DNA of 64,000 nt, taken from an uncultured Aquimarina sp. Its GTDB lineage: Bacteria; Bacteroidota; Bacteroidia; Flavobacteriales; Flavobacteriaceae. Both the position numbers and the translations under genes were made by a program. Positions 1 to 8,690 of this stretch are shown here, one piece after another. How positions within the stretch are numbered: position 1 is the stretch's first letter; every line of letters starts with the position of its first letter. The DNA lies in NCBI GenBank assembly GCA_947498595.1, contig CANMKX010000003.1:186001-250000 (forward strand). The letters run 5' to 3'. Under the pieces are notes generated by a model. That model saw nothing but the letters and a program-made list of their open reading frames with translations, ran no database searches and was not told the DNA's origin.

Positions 1-214
1 GTACCGCATATACAAACCAATCAATTCCTAAAAGAGTTATTTCTTTCCCTATTTTAAGAAATAAATTAGAAAAAATCATAAATAATGTTCCTGTTAAGAA
101 CACTATAAAATGAAAAAACAATCTTTTCTTTTGCTTTATCCTTTGTTGAGCATGCTCAAATAATTCTTTTTGTTCTAAATCTATTTTAGGAACTTTTTTC
201 TTTTTAAAAAACAT
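1..214 (-). CDS. 2TM-domain membrane protein (5' part only)
   Basis: This is the first 71 codons of a leftward gene that runs off the window edge. It starts MFFKKKKVPKIDLEQKELFE, followed by a basic amphipathic stretch (AQQRIKQKKRLFFHF) and a hydrophobic segment (IVFLTGTLFMIFSNLFL). That matches the start of the small 2TM-domain membrane proteins common in flavobacteria. In that family such domains also occur fused to LytTR regulators. The second membrane helix would lie outside the window. The function is unknown. The call is from the visible pattern only. Confidence 0.6.
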   Translation of the reverse strand, partial: MFFKKKKVPKIDLEQKELFEHAQQRIKQKKRLFFHFIVFLTGTLFMIFSNLFLKIGKEITLLGIDWFVYAV

Positions 215-292
215 AATATCTATATTAGATCATCTTAAGTTAAAGATAGTTTTTTTTATCTTTTCTTCTTTTATCAATTTAATGACTTCTTA

Positions 293-1387
293 ATGAAAAA
301 AATCAGAAAAGAATTTCCTATTCTATCTCAATATACATATCTCAATACTGCTTCTTCTGGAGTTTTATATGATTCTCTTTTAGATTTCAGACAAGAACAT
401 GATTTAGATTATTTACTAGGTGCTAGTTTATTTAGAAATGATCAAGCTTCTTTTCTAGATGGTGTTCGTAAAACTATTGCGACTTTTTTTGATGCTCCAT
501 CAAATTCTGTCACTCTAAATTCTAATTGTTCTATTGGTTTTAATGTATTATTAAACGGTTTATCGAAAAATCAAAAAATTTTACTTTTAGAAGGAGATTA
601 TCCTTCTATAAATTTTGCTGCTACTAGCAAAGGTTTTCCTATTTGTTTTGCTAATGTAAATGAACATTTAGAAGAGAATATATATACCGCCATAAAAACT
701 CATAAACCAACTATTTTTATTTTTAGTTTAGTTCAATTTCTAACTGGTATTAGTATTGATTTATCCTTTTTAGATACCTTAAAAAAAGAATTCCCAGATA
801 TATTACTCATTGCTGATGGTACGCAATTTTGTGGAACTCAATCTTTTTCTTTTAACGATTCTGCTATCGACATCTTAGGTTGTAGTGGTTATAAATGGTT
901 GTTAGGAGGATATGGTAATGGTTTTCTTTTATTTAAAGAAAATGTATTAGAACGAATAACTCCTGTTACTTATCAAAAAGATCCTTTAAAAGGTAACTAT
1001 CCTCTATCCTATACGAGTTTACAAGCTCGCTTTGAACCAGGACATCTCGATACTTTTAATTTTGGTAGCTTAAAACATTCTCTTGATTTCCTAAATAAAA
1101 TTGGTTTATCAAATATTGAATCCCAAAATAATGCATTAAAAAAGCATTTAAAATCTGGATTAGAAGACTTAGGTTTACTACCACCTTTTTCAATAAAAAG
1201 AGAAAATTATAGTACAATTTTTAACATTGATGGAAATACCTCTCTTCATAATTCTTTAATTAATAAAAACATTATTACTTCTTTAAAACCTAATGGGATT
1301 AGAGTTAGTGTACATTTTTATAATACAATACATGAAATTGATTATTTACTAAATGTTTTATCAACTACAAAAGCTATTACTAGTTAG
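293..1387 (+). CDS. Class V aminotransferase-fold PLP enzyme, candidate ergothioneine lyase EgtE
   Basis: This 364-residue fold-type I PLP enzyme belongs to the class V (cysteine desulfurase-like) family. The middle holds the acidic cofactor contact (LLIADGTQF) and the Schiff-base lysine in GCSGYKWLLGGYGNG, about residue 200. The C-terminal part has the usual small domain. The family also contains C-S lyases such as EgtE, which cleaves hercynylcysteine sulfoxide to ergothioneine with loss of pyruvate and ammonia. The gene converges on egtD-egtB with only about 100 bp between stops. EgtB and EgtD need a lyase partner and no other candidate is nearby, so I infer EgtE. A general kynureninase- or SufS-like role cannot be excluded. 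The start is the first ATG after an A/T-rich leader. Confidence 0.75.
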   Translation: MKKIRKEFPILSQYTYLNTASSGVLYDSLLDFRQEHDLDYLLGASLFRNDQASFLDGVRKTIATFFDAPSNSVTLNSNCSIGFNVLLNGLSKNQKILLLEGDYPSINFAATSKGFPICFANVNEHLEENIYTAIKTHKPTIFIFSLVQFLTGISIDLSFLDTLKKEFPDILLIADGTQFCGTQSFSFNDSAIDILGCSGYKWLLGGYGNGFLLFKENVLERITPVTYQKDPLKGNYPLSYTSLQARFEPGHLDTFNFGSLKHSLDFLNKIGLSNIESQNNALKKHLKSGLEDLGLLPPFSIKRENYSTIFNIDGNTSLHNSLINKNIITSLKPNGIRVSVHFYNTIHEIDYLLNVLSTTKAITS

Positions 1388-1400
1388 TAATAGCTTTTGT
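1367..1400 (+). terminator. Hairpin terminator overlapping the end of the PLP-enzyme gene
   Basis: A perfect 16-bp inverted repeat (arms 1367-1382 and 1385-1400, 2-nt spacer) includes the last codons and the TAG stop. The right arm runs into a T-rich stretch. It sits between the convergent PLP-enzyme and egtD genes and could serve both strands. Confidence 0.7.
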
Positions 1401-1488
1401 TTAACACTTAAAATTCTAATTTTTTCCCTTTTCTTTAATCAAACATTTTAAAATTCTTTCCCATCAGAATTTTAAATTCCTGTCATAT

Positions 1489-2454
1489 TTATTTACTAAA
1501 AATATAATTTTTATATTGATTATTAGTATCAGTATAAAAATCTATAATTCTTAGCCCTGCTTGGTCAGCCAACCAATTTACAATTTTATCGTCATATTTT
1601 TGAGAAATCTCTGTATGAATACTCTCCCAAGCTTCAAATTGAACTTCTAATGACAAACTCTCTATATATACTTTTTGAGCTTCAGTACTTAACAAATAAC
1701 TCTTTGCTGTTCCTGTTTCTGGATCGTAAGTCTCCCAATGTTTAAATTTATTTATATCAAAAGTAGCTCCTAACTCATTATTCATCCTTGTCAGTACATT
1801 TTTATTAAAAGCTGCTGTAATTCCAGTAGGATCGTTATATGCATCTAAGATTTTTTGAGGGTCTTTTTTTTGATCCATCCCCATAAATAGCAAATCTTGA
1901 TCATTCATAGCATCTTTTAATTGCCTTAAAAAATCTATCGCTTTGTTATGTAACAAGTTTCCTATATTTGAACCTAATACTACGATCACTTTTTTACGAT
2001 TACTTATGGTATTTAATCTATCTAAAACTTGAAAATACTCCCCTTTTTCACCAGCAACATTTAAAGACGGAAACTCTATTGATAATGATTTCACTAATCC
2101 ATCTATTGCATTTTGACTTATATCTATAGGTTTATATGTAAAATCTGATTCTTGTTTGATCAGTTCATCTAATAAAATTTTTGTTTTTTTACCATCACCG
2201 GCACCTAACTCAATTAAATCAAACCCTTCATTCGTGTTTTTAAATCCTTCTACAATTTCTTTTTTATTAGTATCTAATATGTCAAACTCTGTTCTTGTCA
2301 AATAGTATTCAGGTAATTCCATAATTGCCTGAAAAAGCTCATCCCCCTTTTTATCGTAAAAATATTTTGATGATATTTTCTTAGGATATGCTATTAATCC
2401 TTCGTAAACATCTCTTTTAAAAGTATTCTCTTTTTTTTCTTTTACATTACTCAT
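1489..2454 (-). CDS. egtD: L-histidine N-alpha-methyltransferase EgtD
   Basis: This 321-residue SAM-dependent methyltransferase trimethylates histidine to hercynine, the first step of ergothioneine synthesis. The sequence shows the family N-terminus (SSKYFYDKKGDELFQAIMEL), the SAM-binding loop LIELGAGDGKKTKILLDEL near residue 83, and the family segment VVLGSNIGNLLH (about residue 160). The length is typical of EgtD. It lies 16 bp downstream of egtB on the same strand, so the two are probably cotranscribed. No egtA or egtC is visible, which fits an EgtB that uses cysteine directly. Confidence 0.93.
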   Translation of the reverse strand: MSNVKEKKENTFKRDVYEGLIAYPKKISSKYFYDKKGDELFQAIMELPEYYLTRTEFDILDTNKKEIVEGFKNTNEGFDLIELGAGDGKKTKILLDELIKQESDFTYKPIDISQNAIDGLVKSLSIEFPSLNVAGEKGEYFQVLDRLNTISNRKKVIVVLGSNIGNLLHNKAIDFLRQLKDAMNDQDLLFMGMDQKKDPQKILDAYNDPTGITAAFNKNVLTRMNNELGATFDINKFKHWETYDPETGTAKSYLLSTEAQKVYIESLSLEVQFEAWESIHTEISQKYDDKIVNWLADQAGLRIIDFYTDTNNQYKNYIFSK

Positions 2455-2470
2455 TTTTGATTTTTTTAAA

Positions 2471-3631
2471 TCATTTGATTAATCTCAACCCAGTAAATTG
2501 CCATCTTAATTGTGGATGAAAAAAATTACGATATGTATATCTCGTATGATTCGAAGGTGTTGCAATAGATCCACCTCTTAAAACTTTTTGATTCACCATA
2601 AACTTTCCATTATACTCCCCTAATGCTCCTGGAGCTTTCTCATAATTAGGATACGGACTATAAGCGCTTTCTGTCCATTCCCATCTTTCTCCCCAATCAA
2701 ATTTACTTTGAGCTACTTCCCATTCAAATTCTGTCGGTAGTCGTTTTCCCGACCATGTCGCAAACGCAAAAGCTTCATAATATGATAAGTGTGTCACTGG
2801 TGCTTTCATATTTATTTTTTCTAAACCACTAAGAGCATATCGTTTCCATTCACCTCCAACTTTATGCCAATACAGAGGAGCTTTAATTTGATTATTTTGT
2901 ATCCAATCCCAAGCTTCAGCATGCCATAACAATGCTTGTTGATAACCGTTATCTTCAATAAATTCTAAATATTCTTTATTACTAACCAATTCTCTGCTTA
3001 TCTGAAAATCTTCTAGATATACTTTATGAATTCCCAATTCATTATCATAACAAAAATCATTTCCTAGATGTCCTATAGTATAAATTCCTTTATCGATATG
3101 TATGTAGTCGTCTTCGCCTTCGATTAATTTCGGATTTTCATCAAAAGATATATCGTAAGGAGGTAATAATGGGTTATTTCCTAAAATATATTTAATATCA
3201 GTAAATAGCAATTCTTGATGTTGTTTTTCATGATGAATCCCTATTTCTATCAATTCATTAATTTCGTCTGCTTGAATATCATTCTTCATTAATTCTAAAA
3301 CAGCTTCTGTAACATAAGCTCGATAGCTATATATTTCATCAACGGTAGGTCTCGATAAATTCCCTCTGTTAGTTCGAACTACACGTTCCCCCATACTTTC
3401 ATAATAACTGTTGAAGACAAACGAAAAATCTTTATGATATCTTTTATACTCATTTTGATATTTCACTAAAATAAATTCTTCAAAAAACCAAGTTGTATGT
3501 CCTAAGTGCCATTTAGGAGGAGAAACATCTACTATGGGTTGTACTACGTAATCTTCAATTTGTAAAGGGTTGCATATTTTTTCTGTATCTAATCTTGTTT
3601 CTTTAAATAAAGTAGCTAAATCTAATTCCAT
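2471..3631 (-). CDS. egtB: Hercynine oxygenase (sulfoxide synthase) EgtB
   Basis: This non-haem iron enzyme couples hercynine to a thiol (cysteine or gamma-glutamylcysteine) with O2. An N-terminal DinB-like domain carries WHLGHTTWFFEEF and the iron motif HHEKQHQE; counted from the chosen start the ligands are His134 and His138, with Glu140. A C-terminal FGE-sulfatase-like domain (KRLPTEFEWEVA ... RGGSIATP ... GLRLIK) completes it. The frame is open up to a TTG at 3667, but those 12 codons form a hairpin followed by seven T, so I place the start at the ATG at 3631. That gives 386 residues. It precedes egtD. Without egtA/egtC in view, a cysteine-using type is inferred. Confidence 0.92.
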   Translation of the reverse strand: MELDLATLFKETRLDTEKICNPLQIEDYVVQPIVDVSPPKWHLGHTTWFFEEFILVKYQNEYKRYHKDFSFVFNSYYESMGERVVRTNRGNLSRPTVDEIYSYRAYVTEAVLELMKNDIQADEINELIEIGIHHEKQHQELLFTDIKYILGNNPLLPPYDISFDENPKLIEGEDDYIHIDKGIYTIGHLGNDFCYDNELGIHKVYLEDFQISRELVSNKEYLEFIEDNGYQQALLWHAEAWDWIQNNQIKAPLYWHKVGGEWKRYALSGLEKINMKAPVTHLSYYEAFAFATWSGKRLPTEFEWEVAQSKFDWGERWEWTESAYSPYPNYEKAPGALGEYNGKFMVNQKVLRGGSIATPSNHTRYTYRNFFHPQLRWQFTGLRLIK

Positions 3632-3664
3632 AAAAAAAGTGTGTACGTTATTATCGTACACACT
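3632..3664 (-). terminator. Terminator or attenuator hairpin directly before egtB
   Basis: There is a perfect 10-bp inverted repeat (3638-3647 and 3655-3664) with a 7-nt loop. Read leftwards it is followed by seven T residues that abut the egtB ATG. It may end the upstream TonB-domain transcript at 3732, or act as an attenuator in the egtB leader. Confidence 0.7.
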
Positions 3665-3731
3665 CAAATTTAAGCTTTTTAAATTGCTCTATATTTTGTC
3701 GTTGAGTTAATCCCTTGTTAAAAAAATTAAC

Positions 3732-4157
3732 TTATTGTGGTTTTCTAAAAGTAATAGGGGCTATATATGCTACAGAGATCGGTTTTTTACCCCATTTAGC
3801 AGGTTTCATTTTCGGAATTTTACGAATAATTCTAATAGCTTCTCTTTGTAAATAACGATGTGCACCTTTAACATCTATTATTTCAACTTTACCTTTTTGG
3901 TTTATCATAAACTCAACAGTAACTGTTCCTTCCAATCCATCTTTAATTGCTATTTCAGGATATTGAAATGTCCTTATAATATGAGAGCGTAATTTATTAT
4001 CAAAACAAGTTGATGGGTTTTGTTTTGTCTTTTCACATTTAGGCCAAATTGGACTTACCCCTTTATCTTTTGCGCTTTCTTTAGATAGAATTATCCCTCC
4101 ATCTTGGGCATTAAGTGTTCCACTACATAATATAATAAATAGTAATAATATCCTCAT
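3732..4157 (-). CDS. Secreted TonB C-terminal-domain protein
   Basis: This 141-residue protein has a signal peptide (MRILLLFIILCSGTLNAQ) and a C-terminal TonB_C-like domain (RTFQYPEIAIKDGLEGTVTV, then KGKVEIIDVKGAHRYLQREA). It has no membrane anchor or Pro-rich linker, so it is not a canonical energy-transducing TonB. Such short secreted versions are common in Bacteroidota and have no settled role. It is 20 bp downstream of thyA on the same strand and probably cotranscribed with it. Confidence 0.85.
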   Translation of the reverse strand: MRILLLFIILCSGTLNAQDGGIILSKESAKDKGVSPIWPKCEKTKQNPSTCFDNKLRSHIIRTFQYPEIAIKDGLEGTVTVEFMINQKGKVEIIDVKGAHRYLQREAIRIIRKIPKMKPAKWGKKPISVAYIAPITFRKPQ

Positions 4158-4177
4158 AACTGTTCATTTAATTTAGA

Positions 4178-5002
4178 TTAAACCGCAACCTTTCCTCTAA
4201 TATGTGGATGTGGATCATAGTTTTCTAAAATGAAATCATCAAAAACAAAGCCAAAAATATCTTTCACTTCTGGATTTATTTTTATAACAGGCAATACTCG
4301 AGGTTCTCTTTCTAATTGTAATTGAAGCTGTTCTATATGATTATTATAAATATGAGCATCTCCAAATGTGTGAATAAATTCTCCAACTTCATATCCACAT
4401 ACTTGAGCAATCATCATAGTTAATAAAGCATATGACGCAATATTAAATGGTACTCCAAGAAATATATCTGCGCTTCGTTGATACAATTGACAAGATAGCT
4501 TGTTATCTGCAACATAAAACTGAAAAAAAGCATGACAAGGTGGTAGTGCAGCTTTCCCTTGAGCTACATTTTCTGAAAATGATTTTGAAGTATCTGGAAG
4601 AACACTAGGATTCCATGCTGAAACAAGCATTCTTCGGCTATTTGGATTCTTTTTAAGGTTTTCTATAACCTCTTTAATTTGATCAATTTCCTCTCCATTC
4701 CAACTTCTCCATTGTTGACCATATACAGGTCCTAAATCACCATTTTCATCTGCCCAATCATTCCAAATACGAACTCCATTATTTTGTAAGTACTTTATAT
4801 TTGTTTCTCCTTTTAAAAACCATAATAATTCATGTATAATAGATTTTAAATGAAGCTTTTTAGTAGTTACCATTGGAAAGCCTTCGCTTAAATCAAAACG
4901 CATTTGATAGCCAAAGACACTTTTAGTTCCTGTACCTGTTCGATCTCCTTTTTCGTTACCGTTTTCTAATACATGTTTTACAAGATCCAAGTATTGTTTC
5001 AT
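4178..5002 (-). CDS. thyA: Thymidylate synthase
   Basis: ThyA makes dTMP from dUMP and methylene-tetrahydrofolate in the cytoplasm. The 274-residue length is typical. Visible signatures are the start [15 protein letters not shown] with GDRTGTGT, the catalytic cysteine in [12 protein letters not shown], the substrate-binding [19 protein letters not shown], and [13 protein letters not shown] near the end. The start ATG at 5002 matches the family N-terminus. It is followed by the TonB-domain gene after 20 bp. Confidence 0.97.
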   Translation of the reverse strand: MKQYLDLVKHVLENGNEKGDRTGTGTKSVFGYQMRFDLSEGFPMVTTKKLHLKSIIHELLWFLKGETNIKYLQNNGVRIWNDWADENGDLGPVYGQQWRSWNGEEIDQIKEVIENLKKNPNSRRMLVSAWNPSVLPDTSKSFSENVAQGKAALPPCHAFFQFYVADNKLSCQLYQRSADIFLGVPFNIASYALLTMMIAQVCGYEVGEFIHTFGDAHIYNNHIEQLQLQLEREPRVLPVIKINPEVKDIFGFVFDDFILENYDPHPHIRGKVAV

Positions 5003-5140
5003 TCGATAATCTATGGGGTTTAAAATGTTAATACTATGCTAATATATAAAAATTAAAGCTTTCTTCATTTTTTTTAACAATCAGATATCTATAAACATTC
5101 ATAGTTTATCAAATTCTCAAAAAAAGCAACAAAAAACAAT

Positions 5141-6856
5141 TTATCCTATAATCATACCAGCGATTGTTGCGGATAATAATGAAGCAATTGTACCTCCTAA
5201 TAAAGCTTTCAATCCAAATTCTGACAAAGCCTTTCTTTGACCAGGTGCTAAAGACCCTATACCTCCTATTTGAATTCCTATAGAAGCAAAATTTGCAAAA
5301 CCACATAACATGTATGTCGCCATTATTACCGATTTCTCATATGTTAAGCTAATTGCGCTTGCTGGATTCTTTAGTTCTGCTAATTGTATATATCCTACAA
5401 ATTCACTTGCTGCTAATTTAATTCCTAATAATTGCCCCATTAACATCATATCTTCTTGAGCAACTCCGATCAACCACATTAAAGGTGCAAAAACGGTTCC
5501 TAATATAGCTTCTAAAGAAAATTTAGAATAAGGTGTATTATCTGCTAAAAAAGTATTTAAAGACGTAACGTCCCCTAAAGCGCCTAACATATGATTAATC
5601 ATTGCTATAAATGCTATAAAAACTAACAACATTGCTCCAACATTGGCTGCTAGTTTCAATCCTTCTGTTGTTCCATTAGCTATAGCATCTAAAATATTAG
5701 AACCTATTTTATCTGATGATACATTTACGTCTGTATTAATTTCTTCTTGTTGTGGGTATAATAATTTAGAGATTACAATAGCTCCAGGTGCCGCCATTAC
5801 TGACGCTGCTAATAAATGTTTTGCAAATTCTAATTTTAACACAGGATTATCTCCTCCTAAAAACCCTATATATGCTGCTAATACTCCACCTGCAACTGTA
5901 GCCATTCCTCCTATCATAACTAATAGAATTTCTGACTTTGTCATTTTTTCTAAATAAGCTTTTATCATTAATGGAGCTTCAGTTTGTCCCAAAAATATGT
6001 TTCCAGCAACACTTAAACTTTCTGAACCAGATATCCCCATTAATTTAGTTAGTACCCATGCCATTCCTTTTACAACAATCTGGATAATTCCTAAGTAAAA
6101 TAATACTGAAGTTAGTGCTGAAAAGAAGATTATAGTTGGTAGTACTTGAAATAAGAAAACAAATCCAAAACTATTTACGTCCATCATTTTGTCTCCAAGT
6201 AAAAAGACACTTCCAGCTCTAGTAAAATCTAGTACCAATACAAATAATTGTCCTACAAATTCAAATACATTCTGAATAAATTCTATCCTTAGTACTCCTA
6301 TAGCTAATAACAATTGAGCTAATAATCCGATTCCAACCGTTTTCCAATTAATTGCTTTTCTATTACTACTAAACAAAAATGCAATAAAAAGCAATGAAAT
6401 CATCCCTAAGGCTCCTCTCCAAAAACTAGTAAATGAAAATCCTTGATTAGGTATCATTGTATTAGTTACAGATTCTGCCACAGGTACTATTTCTTTTTCA
6501 AGTACTTCTTTTTTTATAAAATTATATGAAACCCCTTTTTTCTTTAATATTAAGGTTGAATCAGTAAGTGTACTTACTCTATACTTTATAATAGAATCTT
6601 CGGCTATCGAAGGAAATAATATCAATATATTATTTTGTTGTAAGTAATCTCCATTTAAATTTTCTTTTTGATTTTTAAAAGAATATTCAAATTGACCATT
6701 TTTTAGGCTTAAAAAATCTTTTTCTCCTATTTCTTCACCTTGCTCTACCGTTTCTCCATGAATAGTTCTTAAGTTCCATTCTTTCTCAATCGTTTGAGCC
6801 ATTGAAATATTTACCACCAATAATAGCGTAAATAAGGCTAGTACATTCTTTATCAT
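5141..6856 (-). CDS. NupC-type concentrative nucleoside transporter with secreted N-terminal domain
   Basis: This 571-residue protein is an ion-coupled nucleoside symporter of the inner membrane. Residues 1-20 are a signal peptide (LALFTLLLVVNISMAQ). About residues 21-130 form a small beta-rich extracytoplasmic domain (EWNLRTIHGETVEQGEE...). From about residue 143 the CNT fold follows, with many hydrophobic helices and the family motif GNIFLGQTEAPLMIKAYL. Usual NupC proteins are about 400 residues, so the N-terminal domain is an added module, seen in other Bacteroidota. The substrate specificity is not readable. Confidence 0.9.
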   Translation of the reverse strand: MIKNVLALFTLLLVVNISMAQTIEKEWNLRTIHGETVEQGEEIGEKDFLSLKNGQFEYSFKNQKENLNGDYLQQNNILILFPSIAEDSIIKYRVSTLTDSTLILKKKGVSYNFIKKEVLEKEIVPVAESVTNTMIPNQGFSFTSFWRGALGMISLLFIAFLFSSNRKAINWKTVGIGLLAQLLLAIGVLRIEFIQNVFEFVGQLFVLVLDFTRAGSVFLLGDKMMDVNSFGFVFLFQVLPTIIFFSALTSVLFYLGIIQIVVKGMAWVLTKLMGISGSESLSVAGNIFLGQTEAPLMIKAYLEKMTKSEILLVMIGGMATVAGGVLAAYIGFLGGDNPVLKLEFAKHLLAASVMAAPGAIVISKLLYPQQEEINTDVNVSSDKIGSNILDAIANGTTEGLKLAANVGAMLLVFIAFIAMINHMLGALGDVTSLNTFLADNTPYSKFSLEAILGTVFAPLMWLIGVAQEDMMLMGQLLGIKLAASEFVGYIQLAELKNPASAISLTYEKSVIMATYMLCGFANFASIGIQIGGIGSLAPGQRKALSEFGLKALLGGTIASLLSATIAGMIIG

Positions 6857-6919
6857 CCTTATTTTTAATGAATTTAGTCGCGTAAGATATAAAATTGATT
6901 TGAATACTACAGTATTCTT

Positions 6920-7528
6920 CTATTGTCGTTTAGATATTTCGTCTCGAACTCTTGCTGCTAGCTCATAATCTTCTCCATGAACAGCTTGTTCCAACATTTT
7001 TTGTAACTCTGTTACCGAAAGATCTGTAAAGTTAGTTTCTTTACTTTCTTCAATTTCCTCTGCAATTAAGTCTTCTACAGAGAATTCATCTGTTTCTTCA
7101 TCTTCTTTTGGATTTACTTTTAAATAAATCCCGGCTTGATCTAATATATTTTTATATGTAAAAATTGGAGCATGAAAACGCAATGCTAAAGCTATTGCAT
7201 CACTAGTTCGCGCATCAATAATTTCTTCGATACCATCTCTTTCACATATAATACTAGAATAGAAAACACCATCTACAAGTTTGTGTATAATCACTTGCTT
7301 AACTACAATCTCAAATCGATCTGCAAAGTTTTTAAACAAGTCATGAGTAAGTGGCCTTGGAGGTTTTATTTCTTTTTCTAATGCAATAGCTATAGATTGT
7401 GCTTCAAAAGCACCTATTACAATAGGAAGTTTTCTTTCTCCATCAACCTCACTTAAAATCAATGCATATGCACCATTTTGTGTTTGACTATACGATATCC
7501 CTTTAATGTTCAGACGAACTAAGCTCAT
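6920..7528 (-). CDS. Bifunctional nuclease (DUF151) with C-terminal UVR motif
   Basis: This 202-residue protein has an N-terminal bifunctional-nuclease domain (GAYALILSEVDGERKLPIVIGAFEAQSIAI, with the DARTSDAIALALR segment near residue 127). A C-terminal UvrB/UvrC interaction motif follows (LQKMLEQAVHGEDYELAARVRDEI). The fusion is standard in Bacteroidota. The family is reported to have DNase/RNase activity, but the physiological role is unclear. A TATATTTG promoter element lies only 7 nt before the ATG, implying a very short or absent leader. Confidence 0.93.
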   Translation of the reverse strand: MSLVRLNIKGISYSQTQNGAYALILSEVDGERKLPIVIGAFEAQSIAIALEKEIKPPRPLTHDLFKNFADRFEIVVKQVIIHKLVDGVFYSSIICERDGIEEIIDARTSDAIALALRFHAPIFTYKNILDQAGIYLKVNPKEDEETDEFSVEDLIAEEIEESKETNFTDLSVTELQKMLEQAVHGEDYELAARVRDEISKRQ

Positions 7529-7535
7529 AGTTTTT

Positions 7536-7543
7536 CAAATATA
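7536..7543 (-). promoter_or_regulatory. -7 promoter element (TATATTTG)
   Basis: It matches the Bacteroidota -7 consensus TAnnTTTG on the minus strand, 7 nt upstream of the nuclease ATG and just after the etfA terminator hairpin. No clear -33 TTG/TTTG was identified, because that region is the hairpin. Confidence 0.45.
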
Positions 7544-7546
7544 AAA

Positions 7547-7589
7547 GGGCTGTTTGAACAATGGACTTTTACCTAAGTTCAAACAGCCC
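7547..7589 (-). terminator. Terminator after etfBA
   Basis: A perfect 13-bp inverted repeat (7547-7559 and 7577-7589) with a 17-nt loop is followed leftwards by TTTTATATTTG. It lies 27 bp past the etfA stop. Confidence 0.8.
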
Positions 7590-7615
7590 CAAATATGGGC
7601 ACAATTTATAAAAAA

Positions 7616-8581
7616 TTATGCGTTATTTGCTTTAAATTCTTTCAATTTTTCTATCAATTTTGGTAAGACTTCAAAAGCATCTCCTACAATTCCATAATCT
7701 GCAGCTTTAAAGAAAGGTGCTTCTGGATCAGAATTCACTACTACTTTTACCTTACTTGAGTTAATTCCTGCTAAATGTTGAATAGCTCCTGAGATACCTA
7801 TAGCAATATATAAATTAGATGCAACCGGCTTACCTGTTTGACCAACATGCTCACTATGAGGCCTCCACCCCATATCACTAACTGGTTTTGAACAAGCTGT
7901 AGCTGCTCCTAAAACACCCGCTAATTCTTCTATCATTCCCCAATTTTCTGGTCCTTTTAATCCACGTCCTCCAGACACTACTACTTCTGCATCAGCTATA
8001 GACACTTTATCTGTAGCTTTATCTACAGCACTAACATTAACTGCAAAGTCACCTTCTGCTTTTCCTTCAAATGATTCTGCTGCAGCTGCTCCATTAGTTT
8101 CTTTTAATCCAAATGCATTATTTGATAATCCAATAATTTTCACATCTGTAGTAATCTCAGTAATATTAAATGCTTTGTTAGTAAACGCCATACGTTTTAC
8201 TTTAAAAGGAGCTGTACTTTCTGGTAGAGCAACTGCATTAGATGCATATCCTGCATCTAATTTCACAGCCATTAATGGTGCTAAATATTTACTATCAGCA
8301 CTCGAGCTAACTACGATTACTTTTGCTCCTTCTTTTTCTGCTGCTTGAGATATTACATCAGCATAAGCTTTTGCGTTAAATGTTGATAATTTATCGTCTT
8401 TTATCTCTAAAACTTTATCAACTCCATAATTCCCTAATACAGAAGTATCTTCTGCATTAATGGTAACGGCTGTTAAAGTTGTTCCTAATGATTGTGCGAT
8501 TTCTTTTGCATATGATGCAATTTCAAAGGATGCTTTTTTTAATTTCCCTCCTTCGTTTTCTGTATATATTAAAACTGACAT
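7616..8581 (-). CDS. etfA: Electron transfer flavoprotein alpha subunit
   Basis: EtfA binds FAD and passes electrons from acyl-CoA dehydrogenases toward the quinone pool with EtfB. The 321 residues end in the FAD-binding half. It has VVSGGRGLKGPENW, the signature ASNLYIAIGISGAIQHLAGI, and VVVNSDPEAPFFKAADYGIVGD. It is downstream of etfB with a gap of about 110 bp, and a terminator follows. The start MSVLIYTENEGGKLKKA is typical. Confidence 0.96.
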   Translation of the reverse strand: MSVLIYTENEGGKLKKASFEIASYAKEIAQSLGTTLTAVTINAEDTSVLGNYGVDKVLEIKDDKLSTFNAKAYADVISQAAEKEGAKVIVVSSSADSKYLAPLMAVKLDAGYASNAVALPESTAPFKVKRMAFTNKAFNITEITTDVKIIGLSNNAFGLKETNGAAAAESFEGKAEGDFAVNVSAVDKATDKVSIADAEVVVSGGRGLKGPENWGMIEELAGVLGAATACSKPVSDMGWRPHSEHVGQTGKPVASNLYIAIGISGAIQHLAGINSSKVKVVVNSDPEAPFFKAADYGIVGDAFEVLPKLIEKLKEFKANNA

Positions 8582-8690
8582 GTTTTTATGCTTTAATTTA
8601 GTATTATCGAAAAATATTTCGATGTTATTTTTAATTTTTCAATTCACTAAAACGATATAGTGATTTAAAAAAAATAAGATATTATTGAAT

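Noticed and set aside
3632..3667. TTG start extending EgtB by 12 codons
   Set aside because: The extension is a hairpin plus T7 run, and the family N-terminus aligns from the ATG at 3631.
5643..5957. 104-codon plus-strand frame within the nucleoside transporter gene
   Set aside because: Antisense shadow of a well-conserved transporter core; no ribosome site or family match.
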